The position numbers and the translations under genes were made by a program. The notes under the pieces are model-generated. The model was not told the origin of the DNA and searched no databases. It saw only the letters and a program-made list of their open reading frames with translations. From Leguminivora glycinivorella (taxonomy: Eukaryota; Arthropoda; Insecta; Lepidoptera; Tortricidae): a stretch of DNA of 64,000 nucleotides. Shown here one piece after another: positions 31,886 through 42,134 of the stretch. The stretch's first letter is position 1. Every line of letters starts with the position of its first letter. The stretch covers positions 3,782,001 to 3,846,000 of the forward strand of contig NC_062991.1 of the NCBI RefSeq assembly GCF_023078275.1, read 5' to 3'.

Positions 31886-32640
31886 TAAGGCGAAGCCCCC
31901 CGAAAAAAAGAAAGATCTACGTAGTGTTTAAAATAAGTTAGGTTGGGGTTTTTTTGTGTCCCTTAACAGCAAATAAAGGGGGGCTCGGGGGGCAAAGCCC
32001 CCCGTTAAAAGAAAGATAAAAGTAATATTTGAAATAAGTTGGGTTAGGGTTTTTTTGTGACCATTAAGAGCAAAAACGAGGGGGGTTCGGGGGGCGAAGC
32101 CCCCCGCATAGAAAAAAGATCAACGTAGTATTTAAAATATGTCGAGTTAGGGTTTTCCTGTGACCCCTAAGAGCAAATACAGGGGGGCTCGGGGGGCCAA
32201 GCCCCCCGCAAGAAATAAAGATAAACGTAGTATTTAAAATAAGTTGGGTTAGGGTATTCTTGTGACCCTTAGCAGCAAAGAAAGGGGGGCTCGGGGGGCG
32301 AAGCCCCCCGTAATAAAGAAAGATCAAAGTAGTATTTGAAATAAGTTGGGCTAGGGTTTTTTTGTGACCCTTAAGAGCAAAAACGAGGGGGATTCGGGGG
32401 GCGAAGCCCCCCGCATAAAAGAAAGATCAACGTAGTATTTAAAATATGTCGGGTTAGGGTTTTCCTGTGACCCTTAAAAGCAAATACAGGGGGCTCGGGG
32501 GCGAAGCCCCCCGTAAAAAGAAACATCAGAGTAGTATTTGAAATAAGTTGGGTTAGGGTTTTTTTGTGACACTTAAGAGCAAAAACGAGGGGGGCTCGGG
32601 GGGCGAAGCCCCCCGCCAAAGATAAACTAACTCAGTACCT
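31886..32640 (-). repeat. Array A, inverted (right arm)
   Basis: About eight units in the orientation of 1-1238, with GGGGGGCGAAGCCCCCCG and GGGTTAGGGTTTTTTTGTGA. They complete the mirror order array A, array B, unique arm, spacer, unique arm, array B, array A. Confidence 0.92.
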
Positions 32641-33215
32641 ATTTTAAATAAGTTAGCTTAGGATTTTCTTGCGACCCTTAAGACTATAAGTAAGGGGGGG
32701 GGGGCTCGGGGCGAAAGCCCCCGCAAAATAGTATGACCAATGAAGTGTCTAAACTAAATTAGGTCAGGGTCTTTTTTGTGACCCTTAAGAGCGAAAATAG
32801 GCAGCCTGCTTCCCGGGCTAGCGTTGACACGCTTACAAAACTAAAGTTGATGGGGGCTTCCCCCACCGAGCCCCCCGCCAAAAAGGTAGACCAACGTACC
32901 TATTTCAAATAAGTTAGGTTAGGATTTTCTTGCGACCCTTAAGACCACAAATAGGCAGCCCACGTCGCGGACTATTGTCGACACGCTTACAAAACAAAAC
33001 CAAAATGGGGAATTTCGGGGCGAAAAAAGCGTAGTATTCATAATAAGTTGGGTTATTTATTTCTTATGACCCTTAAGAGCGAAAATAGACAGCCCACTTC
33101 GCGGGCTAGCGTCGATACGCTTACAAAACAAACATTGATAACAAAACTAAAATGTGGGATGAAAGGCGAAGCATCCACAAGGGGGCCAGCAATGCTAGCA
33201 TGATAGCTCCGCAGT
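32641..33215 (-). repeat. Degenerate array A-like sequence with a second tandem motif
   Basis: Units keep TTTTCTTGCGACCCTTAAGA but gain GGCAGCCCACGTCGCGG and GACACGCTTACAAAAC (32800, 32960, 33090). The hairpin core is mostly lost (for example GGGGCGAAAGCCCC at 32709). Probably the diverged outer end of the array. From 33216 to 33605 no feature is seen. Confidence 0.65.
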
Positions 33216-33607
33216 TTTTTATTAATTTTGTTAAATGCAGTAATTGTCATAAAAGGGTTTGAGTTCAGTGCCTATAGCGTACGAGATTTTTAAGACGCAA
33301 AAGCTACGCCAATGATCTTGTAGATAAAAATGTATACAGTAGAAAATCTAATCGACAATCGCCTATATTTTGATTTAAATTTGAGACATTTAATATGAAT
33401 GATGTGATTGTAAAGATATCGATAAAACGTCAATGTCGATAAATTTGGTTACAGCGATAAACTTGACTTATGTAATACTTGTGTCTCTTGACCTTGAAGT
33501 TACTAAGATATTTAGACATATTTACTAGGTGGCAAATTAATATTTATTGAAATAAAACAGATAAGTATTTTTCAGTTTCTGTAAGTGCGAATTGCGATTA
33601 TACGGAT

Positions 33608-33676
33608 ACGCTTTTTAACCCCCGACACAAAAACGACGGCTGTCTGTCTGTCTGTCTGTCCGTCTGTCTGTCTGTC
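33608..33676 (-). repeat. Family D fragment with (TGTC)n
   Basis: TTTTTAACCCCCGACACAAA, AACGACGGCTGTCTGTCTGT and further TGTC repeats; the body of the family is absent. Confidence 0.6.
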
Positions 33677-33690
33677 CTAGGGTATGCAAA

Positions 33691-33765
33691 AACCGGTTAA
33701 CTTAAAAAACCGGTTAATAACCGAGACTTTTCCTTCAAAACCGGTTAACCGGTTATTAACCGGTT
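33691..33765. promoter_or_regulatory. Cluster of five AACCGGTT palindromes
   Basis: AACCGGTT at 33691, 33708, 33739, 33747 and 33758 within 75 bp. This octamer is the consensus of Grainyhead-type factors (established knowledge). The preceding CTAGGGTATGCAAAAACCGG looks like a transposon end, so the cluster may be transposon subterminal repeats and not a host enhancer. From 33780 to 34128 no gene is seen; ACTCCGGTTACAACGACGCT near 34082 resembles a pogo-type end without a visible partner. Confidence 0.4.
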
Positions 33766-34142
33766 TTGAAGATTTTTAGTAAATGGCCGTACTACGCAAT
33801 AATTACCATTACCTTTAAGAATTCTGACGTTGATGATGGCGTAGCAGGTATTACTTGCACGATGAAGATCATTTTTATCCAGTTTTTGGAAATTTGGTAA
33901 ATGCGGAAATTGCTAAACAAGGCTTGTGTGGTTTGAATGTGATTCGTCAGTTGCGTTTTCTAGGCATGTCACGAAGGTCTACAGCTCCCAGAGCCCCTAG
34001 TAATACAAGCAATTGATGTAAGAAAACCAAGATCTCCATTTTACCTTTCTTTTAAAAAATATAGTTTGAAATATACGGTAGACTCCGGTTACAACGACGC
34101 TCAAGGGACCGCTGATATTACGTCGTACTAACCGGATGTCGT

Positions 34143-35308
34143 GGACAGCATGCATGGCTATAACGGGTGCGTTCAGAACGACGCCAACAGCAGCATTGGA
34201 GGTACTATTGGATCTCCCGCCGCTACATCTAGTGATACAGTCTGAGGCACTGAAATCGCTACACCGGCTGGCTTTAACAGGCCTCTGGAGCGATAGCATG
34301 CCGAAGACTAAACACACAAGCATGGAATACAACAATTCTATGGGAAGGCTGATGAGTATGGGCTGCGACAAAATGCAACCCAAATTCATCTTCCACAAAA
34401 ACTTCAAAACCAAAGTCCACACCAGAGCCGAATGGAATGAGGGTCTAGAGGCACCCACCCCTGATGACAACACCATCATTTGGTATACAGATGGGTCCAA
34501 GATGGCATCTGGTACGGGAGCAGGCATTTATGCAAATGACTACAGTGATAGTATCAGCATGGGCAATTATGCCACGGTCTTCCAAACCGAGACATATGCA
34601 ATAATTGCCTGTGTACATGAGAGTATAGTTAGACAAACCCAAGGTAAGAATATCTATATACTCAGCGACAGTCAAGCGGCACTCAAAGCCTTCACATCGC
34701 CCAGAGTTGACTCTAGACTGGTATTAAACGGCATCCAAGCTCTTAACAAGCTTGGAAGGCTAAACAAGGTGCAACTGGTATGGATACCGGGGCACGAAGG
34801 CTTCATTGGCAACGAAAATGCTGATGAACTTGCCAAGGCCGGATCTGAAGGCAACTTCATAGGTCCGGAACCTTTTGTGGGCCTTTCACAAGGAACCATT
34901 AAAACGGCTATGAAAGACCAAACAAAGGCCAATCACCAAAAATAGTGGGATGCCCTGGTGAGTCTGAAGCACTCAAAGCTCTTTATGCAGAAGGTAGATT
35001 CTGGATGGAGCAAAAAGCTAGGGAAGCTAGGCAAAAGACAACTCCAAATTATAACGGGGGTGTTCACAGGCCATTACGGAGTCAAAGGAATTCTGGCCAA
35101 GATGGGACACGCCGACAACACTGATTGTCGCATGTGTGGCGAAGAGGAAGAGACAGTCAGACATCTAATGTGTGAATGTCACGCCCTCGCCAGACAAAGA
35201 ATGAAGAACTTTGGAGCAGGCTACCTGGCACCAAAGGACTTCAAAGAGCTACCCATGAGCCTCATCATCCGATACGTGGAGATGGTCGAGAAGCTCCTGA
35301 ATAGCTGA
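34143..35308 (+). pseudogene. LINE ORF2 C-terminal part: RNase H and zinc finger, one stop
   Basis: One frame runs from the truncation point to TGA at 35306-35308, broken only by TAG at 34943-34945. Before the RNase H it has ITGAFRTTPTAALEVLLDLP, the linker typical of reverse transcriptases in the I/R1 group. RNase H follows with the four acidic positions visible: YTDGSK, TETYAI, LSDSQAAL and NENADELAK. After the stop codon comes CRMCGEEEETVRHLMCEC, a C-x2-C-x8-H-x4-C finger usual at the C-terminus of these proteins. The reverse transcriptase and endonuclease domains are missing. Little decay suggests a fairly young copy. Confidence 0.85.
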
Positions 35309-35402
35309 AGGATCTTAGGATCGTAGGGGGTAATTGCACAAAAGATCCCGATGGGTCGAAGTGTATCCGTAAGGGCCCCCGCAGATTTAAGATAAGATAA
35401 GA
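34143..35402 (+). mobile_element. 5'-truncated LINE insertion with 14-bp duplication
   Basis: TAACCGGATGTCGT is present at 34129-34142 and 35403-35416 and exactly brackets the insertion, which ends in an (AGATA)n-type tail (35386-35402). The coding part is described separately. 5' truncation, a simple-sequence tail and a 14-bp duplication are diagnostic of LINE retrotransposition. Confidence 0.88.
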
Positions 35403-35416
35403 TAACCGGATGTCGT

Positions 35417-35926
35417 ACAAAACGAATTTCATTTCTTTTAATTGAAAGTAATATCTACATCTCTATTAATAATTTCAATTTCAATCAATAGGTTTATTTA
35501 CAGGGTATTATTATCATCATAGTATTAATACCTTATTTTATTGTGACTTGTTTAGTTAGAAAAGTCCTTTTTAGTATGCGTGCTTGCTCATCATTTGTAA
35601 GTAATGCTAGTTTATACGCAATCGAAAAATACAAATTGAGTTCTATTTAGCTTATAAGATTAGACCCGAGGCGAACAAATTGTTAAAATTTTAAAAGCAA
35701 TACTCCAAAAAGTTACGTGGCCACAATGTAATCTTGCTACTTGTTGTAGGCAAGACAGGGGGCCCTGCTTGGGTGGAAGTAGCTTTGATTATTTTACAAT
35801 TATTATTTGAATTAATTAATTTTCCAAAAAATTATTGAATGAACATAAATATTGAAGAATAAGGATCAAAAACTTGTGCGTTTTTATATCACGCTATTAC
35901 GCTATCGTTGCTTGTATTCTGTACAT
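35417..35926. other. No gene seen
   Basis: AT-rich flank of the LINE target; no repeat pair or frame that I can support. Confidence 0.5.
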
Positions 35927-36067
35927 GCGCGGATCCAGGGGGGGGTCATAGGGGTCATGACCCCCCTGGAGCCTAAGTTGGCCATACAAATAGACCACGT
36001 GACCCCCCAGGGGCCCCGGGTCTTTACCACGTGACCCCCCCCCCTGGGCATAAAGCTGGATCCGCGC
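35927..36067. mobile_element. MITE with GCGCGGATCCAG ends
   Basis: GCGCGGATCCAG at 35927 and CTGGATCCGCGC to 36067, with internal runs of C and G (CATGACCCCCCTGG, CACGTGACCCCCC). Similar flanks of about 15 bp (TTGTATTCTGTACAT and TTGATTCTGTATATGTAC) may be a diverged target duplication. Confidence 0.65.
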
Positions 36068-36084
36068 TTGATTCTGTATATGTA

Positions 36085-36656
36085 CGGTAAGCTCAAGAAG
36101 GCTTGTGTTGTGGGTACCTACTCGGACAACGACATATACACCGTGTTTTTATTGAATTCCGTTAACTTTAAGGGAAGATTCTTTAGTTCAAATGCAATGA
36201 ATTTCTATAAGAAACTGGCGTCTTAACTCTTACGGTAATCGAATTATTAAAAAAAAAATACTGAAGACTTGTGGCATCCCTTACCATTTCCTAATGTTAT
36301 TTGTTTTGACATGTGCCGTCAAACACTTGACAATGACTTTAATGTTATAATTAAGGTCCTCTCACACTAACTAATCCAGTTATTATGTATGGAAACGAAA
36401 AAATTTTTTTTTTCGAATTTAATAAAAAGCGATATACCTACAGGGTGGTTCCTGATCATGAACCTAACCGCGTCTCGAATTTAACGAAAAAAAAATTCAC
36501 GATGTATAATATACAAATACTTATACATAGAAAATATCCATGACTCAGGAACTCTGTGCTCATCACACAAATAAATACCCTTACCGGGATTCGAACCCGC
36601 GACCGCGGCGTAGCAGGCAGGGTCACTACCGACTATACCGGTCCGGTCGTCATCGT
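36085..36656 (-). mobile_element. SINE family O, minus, interrupted
   Basis: Tail part 36085-36130 (GGTAAGCTCAAGAAGGCTTG) and head part 36505-36656 (ATCCATGACTCAGGAA, GGGATTCGAACCCGCGACC with a B-box, and the GGTCCGGTCGTC start) match 57685-57955 in reverse. Between them, about 36134-36503, sits another insert whose ends TACACCGTG/CACGATGTA are roughly inverted, possibly mariner-like. Confidence 0.65.
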
Positions 36657-36686
36657 CAGTGATGAAGTTCTTAACCCGTCACCACA

Positions 36687-37475
36687 CCACTACACTTCCT
36701 TCTCATCATCCTCATCATCCTCTTTGCGTTATCCCGGCATTCGCCACGGCTTATGGGAGCCTGGGGTCAGCTTTGACAACTAATCCCAATATATGGCGTA
36801 GTCACTAGTTTTTACGAAAGCGACTTCCATCTGACCCTCCAACCCGAAGGGTAAACTAGACCTTATTGGAATTAGTCCGGTTTCCTTACGATGTTATCAC
36901 AGAGAACCTCCTATAGAGTAGCATTCTTGTATATTTTAATCGCGATACGAGTCACCAGTGCCAGGGGTGCGAGGAGCGGGCGGGGAATGTGTTAAGCGCG
37001 CTGTGATTGGCCGTTTCAAGGACGACGGGCAGTCGCGCCCGATGAAAGGGACTGTCCCTCTACTGACGCGTAATTGGCCAATGTAAGTTGACCTATGCCG
37101 GCTCTGAATAAATTATAAATACGACTTTTATGTGGAATGTAATGACGTCTGTTTTTAAATTTGCAACTTCGTCGAACCATTTCACACTACAGGTGGACAT
37201 CTTTAATACATCAAAATACCCTCAAAACTTCGAAAAACACGCGTCTACTTTCGGGTCTGTTACTTGGTCGCTACTGATCGGGCACGGCGAGCGCCCGCGC
37301 TTATATCAGTGCAAATAGTCCGGTTCGTCTTGTACGATGTTATCCTTCACTGAAAAGCGACTGGCAAATATCAAATTCCGAAAAACTCATTGGTGCGAGC
37401 CAAGGTTCGAACCCGCGACCATCGGTAAGTCGCAGGTACTTACCGCTAGGCTACCAGCGCTTCTTGCTAGGCTAC
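36687..37475 (-). mobile_element. SINE family Q, minus, interrupted
   Basis: Body 36720-36898 (TATCCCGGCATTCGCCACGG, ACTAGTTTTTACGAAAGCGA, CTAGACCTTATTGGAATTAG) and head 37345-37475 (CTTCACTGAAAAGCGACTGG, AAGGTTCGAACCCGCGACC as B-box, AGGCTACCAGCGCTTCT as A-box side). A well-known lepidopteran tRNA-headed SINE. Its first 22 bp are duplicated at 37449-37492. A 434-bp insert splits it. Confidence 0.75.
36899..37332. mobile_element. Unclassified 434-bp insertion with 12-bp duplication
   Basis: TACGATGTTATC at 36887-36898 and 37333-37344 brackets it exactly. It is more GC-rich than its surroundings (GCGAGGAGCGGGCGGGGAAT, GGGCACGGCGAGCGCCCGCG) and has two sites close to a CCAAT box (GATTGGCC, AATTGGCCAAT) and a TATAAATAC-like stretch. 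No inverted ends or domain. The 12-bp duplication fits LINE-mediated insertion, perhaps of a processed transcript or SINE. Confidence 0.6.
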
Positions 37476-37544
37476 CAGCGCTTCTTACTACACGTCCTTC
37501 TTTTTCTATGAAACCCTTTGTAATAGTAATCCCTTTGATTTCAG

Positions 37545-37680
37545 TGCTTCGTGACCCTTGGAGCATGCTTGAATATGGCAAGCCAGGGCATGACGGTGGG
37601 CTTCGCAGCCATCTTGCTCCCACAGCTGAGGAGACCAGACTCCATCATTCCCATTGACGCTTCATCAGGATCTTGGATAG
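37545..37680 (+). CDS. Sugar transporter gene 1, exon 2
   Basis: 136 bp between acceptor TTTGATTTCAG (to 37544) and donor GTGAGCG (37681). It encodes CFVTLGACLNMASQGMTVGF then AAILLPQLRR and SGSWI, which is the first membrane segment and the following extracellular loop of an MFS sugar porter. The last base starts the codon completed by exon 3 (Ala). The counterpart in gene 2 (45019-45154) has exactly the same length and phase. Confidence 0.85.
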
Positions 37681-37699
37681 GTGAGCGACTTTCAAATGT

Positions 37700-37980
37700 T
37701 ATTCTTGTAACTTCTTCTTCTTTGTCGTATCCTCATGGCTGAGGGACGTGACGAATGTGGATACTCTTCACCAGTTGTCTCCACGCCACTCGATCCTGAG
37801 CTCGGTACATGCTGGCCTGCAAAGTGGTCTTTGTCACAGACGTTATTCTGTCTGCCCAACGTGTGCCCATGCTTACACTTCTTCGCTTCCTTGTCATGCG
37901 TCCCGTGAATTGTGAGCTTCACTAGACTATCTGGTGCGGTCCTGCTCAGATGATCAAAGAAACCGAGCACACGTTGGGTA
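37700..37980 (-). repeat. Retroelement fragment in intron 2
   Basis: GAGCTCGGTACATGCTGGCC, TGCAAAGTGGTCTTTGTCAC and AGACGTTATTCTGTCTGCCC are sequence types I associate with a minus-strand lepidopteran retroelement 3' region. No intact frame. Confidence 0.4.
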
Positions 37981-38132
37981 CAAATAGTGGAGAGCTGTGG
38001 AGTGGCTTGTAACTACAGCCTGGCAAAAAAGGATAGAAGATAATAGGGGGGGCGCCACCGTCTATATAGACCGTTTTGCAAGTGGCAACTATTTTGACAG
38101 ATATTGACACTTTTCAATGAGAACAGTGTGCG

Positions 38133-38292
38133 TAGCCGAATGCACAAACGCTCACAAAACGCTCAGGATAATATCTCTTTCGTAGCTATCTACCTCTGTC
38201 GCTCTTGCGTATTGGCGCGACAGAGCCAGACATTTCTGCGGCGTTTCGGTGGCGTTTCGCGTCGCAGAACTGCCATTCGGCGACGGGGCCAG
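38133..38292 (+). mobile_element. Family J MITE, copy 3 (diverged)
   Basis: GCGTAGCCGAATGCACAAAC at the left, GTATTGGCGCGACAGAGCCA in the middle, and CTGCCATTCGGCGACGGGGC at the right. Related to but clearly diverged from the 157-bp twins. Confidence 0.75.
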
Positions 38293-38380
38293 TTAAGTGT
38301 TGCTATGATAAAAAAAATAGTGGCATTTCTACTCTGTTTCTATTGATGCTTTATGATGAGCTTTTGTCAACAGCTGATAA

Positions 38381-38572
38381 TTAGACGTATATTGACCGGG
38401 ATATAGACCGTGATTACCTTTTTGATTTTTGTCGAGCTCCCAAAATTTCGACGCAGTTGCATCCGCAGTTGTTTTCGGTAATCATGATGCATGCAACTGC
38501 GTCGAAATATCGGGAGCTCGACAAAAATCAAAAAGGTAATCACGGTCTATATCCCGGTCAATATAAGTCTAA
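38381..38572. mobile_element. Long-palindrome MITE (TTAGAC ends)
   Basis: The left arm (TATTGACCGGGATATAGACC, GTGATTACCTTTTTGATTTT, GTCGAGCTCCC, GACGCAGTTGCAT) is mirrored almost perfectly by the right arm ending TATAAGTCTAA. 192 bp with a short centre. A common lepidopteran MITE. From 38573 to 39178 no gene is recognised; 38457-38771 is open but without a domain. Confidence 0.8.
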
Positions 38573-39178
38573 TGAAAATAACTGTAAATCATTCAAAACT
38601 CTAACAGCTGATAATTATGTTAAGCCAAGTCCTCCCAAAATACGTTGTTTATGTTTATGTTCAATGCTATACCAGTACAAGAATCTGAAACGGCTCAAAA
38701 TTTCGGAGTGTGACTTTACCCAAAGAAGGCCTCGTATAGTAACTAGTAAAGAAGCAGTCACCTACTTTTAATTTTCTTTTTGTTTCCCTCGATTAATTCC
38801 TGAATGCCGTGACAATAAGAAATGTGAAATCAATTTACGTAATAAAGCAATATACCTATAAGTACTAACAATTTTAAATGGATATTACCCGATATCCTGA
38901 TAAGATTATCATCTTCAAAAGTTACTCATCATCATCAGGCCTTGTACATCTTTACAGAGGATTTAAGCAGCGTCTCTGATCTAGCGACAGCGCCGCTTGT
39001 GGCTATATAACCCGATTCGTGATCGGCATAACCTACTACATCTGTCACAAATAAAACTAGAATTAGTCTCCACATGAGCGCGATCCTTATTGTGCTTTTT
39101 TGCCCGTTTTCGGGCTAAGTTATGAAACGGACGTCATGGGTTTCACGACCTCTTAAAAAGTTACTATTAGCATTCTTA

Positions 39179-39284
39179 GGCCCACTTGCACCAACCACTT
39201 AACTCAGGGTTAGTGGGCTGTCATCTGTCAAATTTCATATAAAATGGTGGGTTAACCCTCCATTTTCGTTGGTGCAAGTGGCCC
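39179..39284. mobile_element. Harbinger-like MITE, 106 bp, TTA duplication
   Basis: GGCCCACTTGCACCAACC and GGTGCAAGTGGCCC form the ends; TTA lies at 39176-39178 and 39285-39287. Intron 2 of transporter gene 1. Confidence 0.75.
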
Positions 39285-39301
39285 TTAAATGTAGTTGCTG
39301 G

Positions 39302-39907
39302 CATAGAGGAATAAGTAAGGGAAGAGTTGTAACTCAATACATCAGGAAATGCGAGTTATTTGTATAGGCATAGTTATAGAGACATCTAGCGACAATCACG
39401 CGTCAAATAGCGTGAATTCTCAGTACCACTACTCTATACTAGGTGACAACAGTATCTCGTCTGCCAAAAAAATAATATTAGAATAGTTTACAGCTTATAT
39501 TACAAGCAGAAGGAATTGAAAATAGAATACTGATTAATACTATTGTAATATTAGCTACAAATTGGTGAGGATTTGACTCTTCGTTCGTCACGACATCTAT
39601 TGAATAGAATAGAATATTTTTTATTCGAAAGCACACAGATAATAAACAATTTTACACTGACATAGAATAGAAATAAAGTGCCACGAAATGGCCTCACCTC
39701 AGCATATTGCTGGCGACTTCCAGCGCTGGTCTTCCGGTGAGACCATTAAGTGAGAAAAAAATATTGAGTAGCAGTAATTACGCTAGTTGACGCGTGATTG
39801 ACGCGTAATTGTCGCTAGATGTCACTATAACTATGCCTACAAATAACTGGCATTTACTGATGTATATGGAGTTACAACTCTAATCTTCCCTTACTTATTC
39901 CTCTATG
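39302..39907. mobile_element. hAT-like non-autonomous element, 8-bp duplication, next to a splice acceptor
   Basis: GTTGCTGG at 39294-39301 and 39908-39915 flanks it. Inverted arms of over 100 bp start CATAGAGGAATAAGTAAGGG and contain CATCTAGCGACAAT. 606 bp, non-coding. The 8-bp duplication fits hAT. Its right edge is 44 bp before exon 3 of transporter gene 1, so the branch-point region lies in or at the edge of the insertion. Confidence 0.8.
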
Positions 39908-39951
39908 GTTGCTGGGGCATGTCATCTGATTCTCGGTTATCTTTATTCCAG

Positions 39952-41282
39952 CTTCAATATTGGGATTCGCGCTTGTCGCCGGCAACTTTATCGTCCCGAC
40001 CGTCATGGCCAACTACGGCCGAAGAGCTGCCAACATCATCTCCATAGCCCCAATGCTCGCTGGCTGGTTCTGCATCATCTTCGCCACCAACCTCCCCACC
40101 CTCCTCGCTGCGAGGGTCCTCCAGGGCCTCTCTATGGGCATGAGCTCCTCTCTCGGACCTGTCATCATCGGCGAATACACCAGCCCCAAAAACAGAGGGC
40201 CTTTCTTGGCATCAATCTCTGTTACTATCGCTACTGGAGTCCTAATAGTTCATGCTATGGGATCCTTCATTAGCTGGCAAACAACCGCTTTAGTATGCGC
40301 TTCCATAGGATTCTTAGACTTACTTATAGTTATTTATTCTCCTGAGACACCCAGCTGGCTAGCAGATCAAGGGAGATATGATGAAAGCAGAAAAATATTC
40401 AGATGGCTCAGAGGAGATGGCGAAGAAGATGAACTACAAAGAATGATAGATAGTAGCATAATTATTAGAGAATCTAAAGCAGAAGTAAGCACATCAGAAA
40501 CCTTCTTCCAAAAAATAAGAAGGGCTGTAGTGCATTTCAGAATAACGATTAGAAAAAGAGAGTTCTATAAACCTATTTTCATAATGATGCACATTTATAC
40601 TATGGGGATGTGGTCAGGCGCTAATATCATGGCGGCTTACACTGTGGATATTTTTGAGGGCGTTGTAGGTTATGGATCGAATATTCCCTTACTAGTGATC
40701 ACAATGGGCGTGCAGAGAATCATTTCAAACACGTGTGCTGTTTTTGTGATAAGGAAAGTAAAGAGAAGGACAATGTTATTAGTCACTGTTGCGATAAACG
40801 TGTGTGCGTTTCTGTCGATCGCGGCATATTCTTATGGAAAGCAACATGGAATGCTGCCTTTCGACCACCCTATGATTGGCATTGTCTTGATTAACATCCA
40901 TATCTTTTCTATAGCTACAGGAACAGTGCCACTTCCTTTTATAATCGCTGGAGAATTATTCCCTCTTGAGTTTAGGAGTTTGGCCGGAGGCATCAGTGTT
41001 TTGTTTTTGTCAGCAAATTTGTTTCTCTCGATCAAGACTGCGCCTCTTCTCTTCTTGACCATCGGCATTCATGGAGCTTATGTTATGTACGCGTGTATAG
41101 TGACGTACTGTTTGGTGGTGGCTTGGTTCTTGCTCCCAGAAACAAAGGATAGGACTCTTCAGGATATAGAGGATGAGTTCCGAGGCAGACCACTGTCTCC
41201 TGAGGAAGTTAAATCGGTTCAGTCTTTGCATTCCCTGATGATGTACAAAACTGACCGTCGGTGTAGCCAACCTGTGATATAA
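39952..41282 (+). CDS. Sugar transporter gene 1, exon 3 (Tret1-type MFS sugar porter)
   Basis: After acceptor TTATTCCAG (to 39951) the frame is open to TAA at 41280-41282. With exons 16723-16761 and 37545-37680 the protein has 501 residues, the usual size for this family. These are twelve-membrane-segment proteins that move trehalose or other sugars across the plasma membrane. Visible family signatures: NYGRR in the loop after segment 2 (about residue 79-83), GEYTSPKNRG after segment 4 (about 132-141), PETPSWL at the end of segment 6 (about 189), SGANIMAAY in segment 7, AGELFPLEFRS in the segment 10-11 region, and LPETKDRTLQDIEDEF after segment 12 (about 453). The usual QQLSG-type Gln pair of segment 7 is replaced by GMWSG, so substrate should not be assumed to be trehalose. 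The coding sequence shows no lesion. Downstream is AATAAA at 41437. Confidence 0.9.
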
Positions 41283-41436
41283 TTTTAGTTTTGCTTAAGT
41301 ATTTATTGTGATAGTTGTAAGTAATTTATTTTTGTGGTAATAGAAAGTCTGGGACTCATATATGGTAGTTCATTGTTGAGTTGGTTTGAAAATAATGTTA
41401 TTAGTTATGAATGAAAGTTTATGAAAGTGGTTTTGG

Positions 41437-41442
41437 AATAAA
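41437..41442 (+). terminator. Poly(A) signal of sugar transporter gene 1
   Basis: AATAAA 155 bases after the stop codon, in an AT-rich 3' untranslated region; first such hexamer downstream. Confidence 0.6.
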
Positions 41443-41648
41443 GCACTTGATAGAGAATATTGTGTTTAATGCTCATCATTAATTCATATTCTGACATAGG
41501 TACCTATTTATTTATCAGAACACTCAGTAGATTTGTTAGTGTAGAAAATAAATTGTTAGACAAGTTGTTTTGTCGGAATTTATTCCGAACTGTACATACT
41601 TGTATTCTTAAGTGAAGTAAAGATTAGATATATCTTTATTATTACTTA

Positions 41649-41766
41649 TATAGCTGGACATCTTTTATTCGTGTAATCTTTACAATTAACTACATTAGAT
41701 CTTTCGTCGCTGGACATCTTTGATGGTTTATTCGTTATAATCTTTACAATTAACTACATTAGATCT
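41649..41766 (+). repeat. Tandem duplication of about 60 bp
   Basis: AGCTGGACATCTTT/CGCTGGACATCTTT followed by GTAATCTTTACAATTAACTA and CATTAGATCTT occurs twice in a row. Confidence 0.75.
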
Positions 41767-42134
41767 TAAATGTTTTCCTCACAAGCTGAAGTTGCGATGT
41801 TAACAACTTTCCGGATGTCTTCGCGTGCGTCAAGTTTTCCGTGGACGACATCTGTGAAGCGAAGAGAGTGTTGTGCGAGTCCCTTGCCGGCACCTATGTA
41901 CCTCACCGAGGACATTAGTTCTGAAGGAGTCAAAGACCGGATCGGAGTTCATATCATCGTTCCGCTACGTGGATAACGCACGTTCGCAGCTTGTTTAAAA
42001 TGTTCTTTAGCCCAGTTATCTCGCGACATTACCGAGTGCATGCATGTTGCTTATGCTCCAGCTCGGTCAGCTGTTTCAGATTGGCGATCATGGACCTAAA
42101 CACTCGTGTAACGGAATGCTGACGCTGTAAAAAA

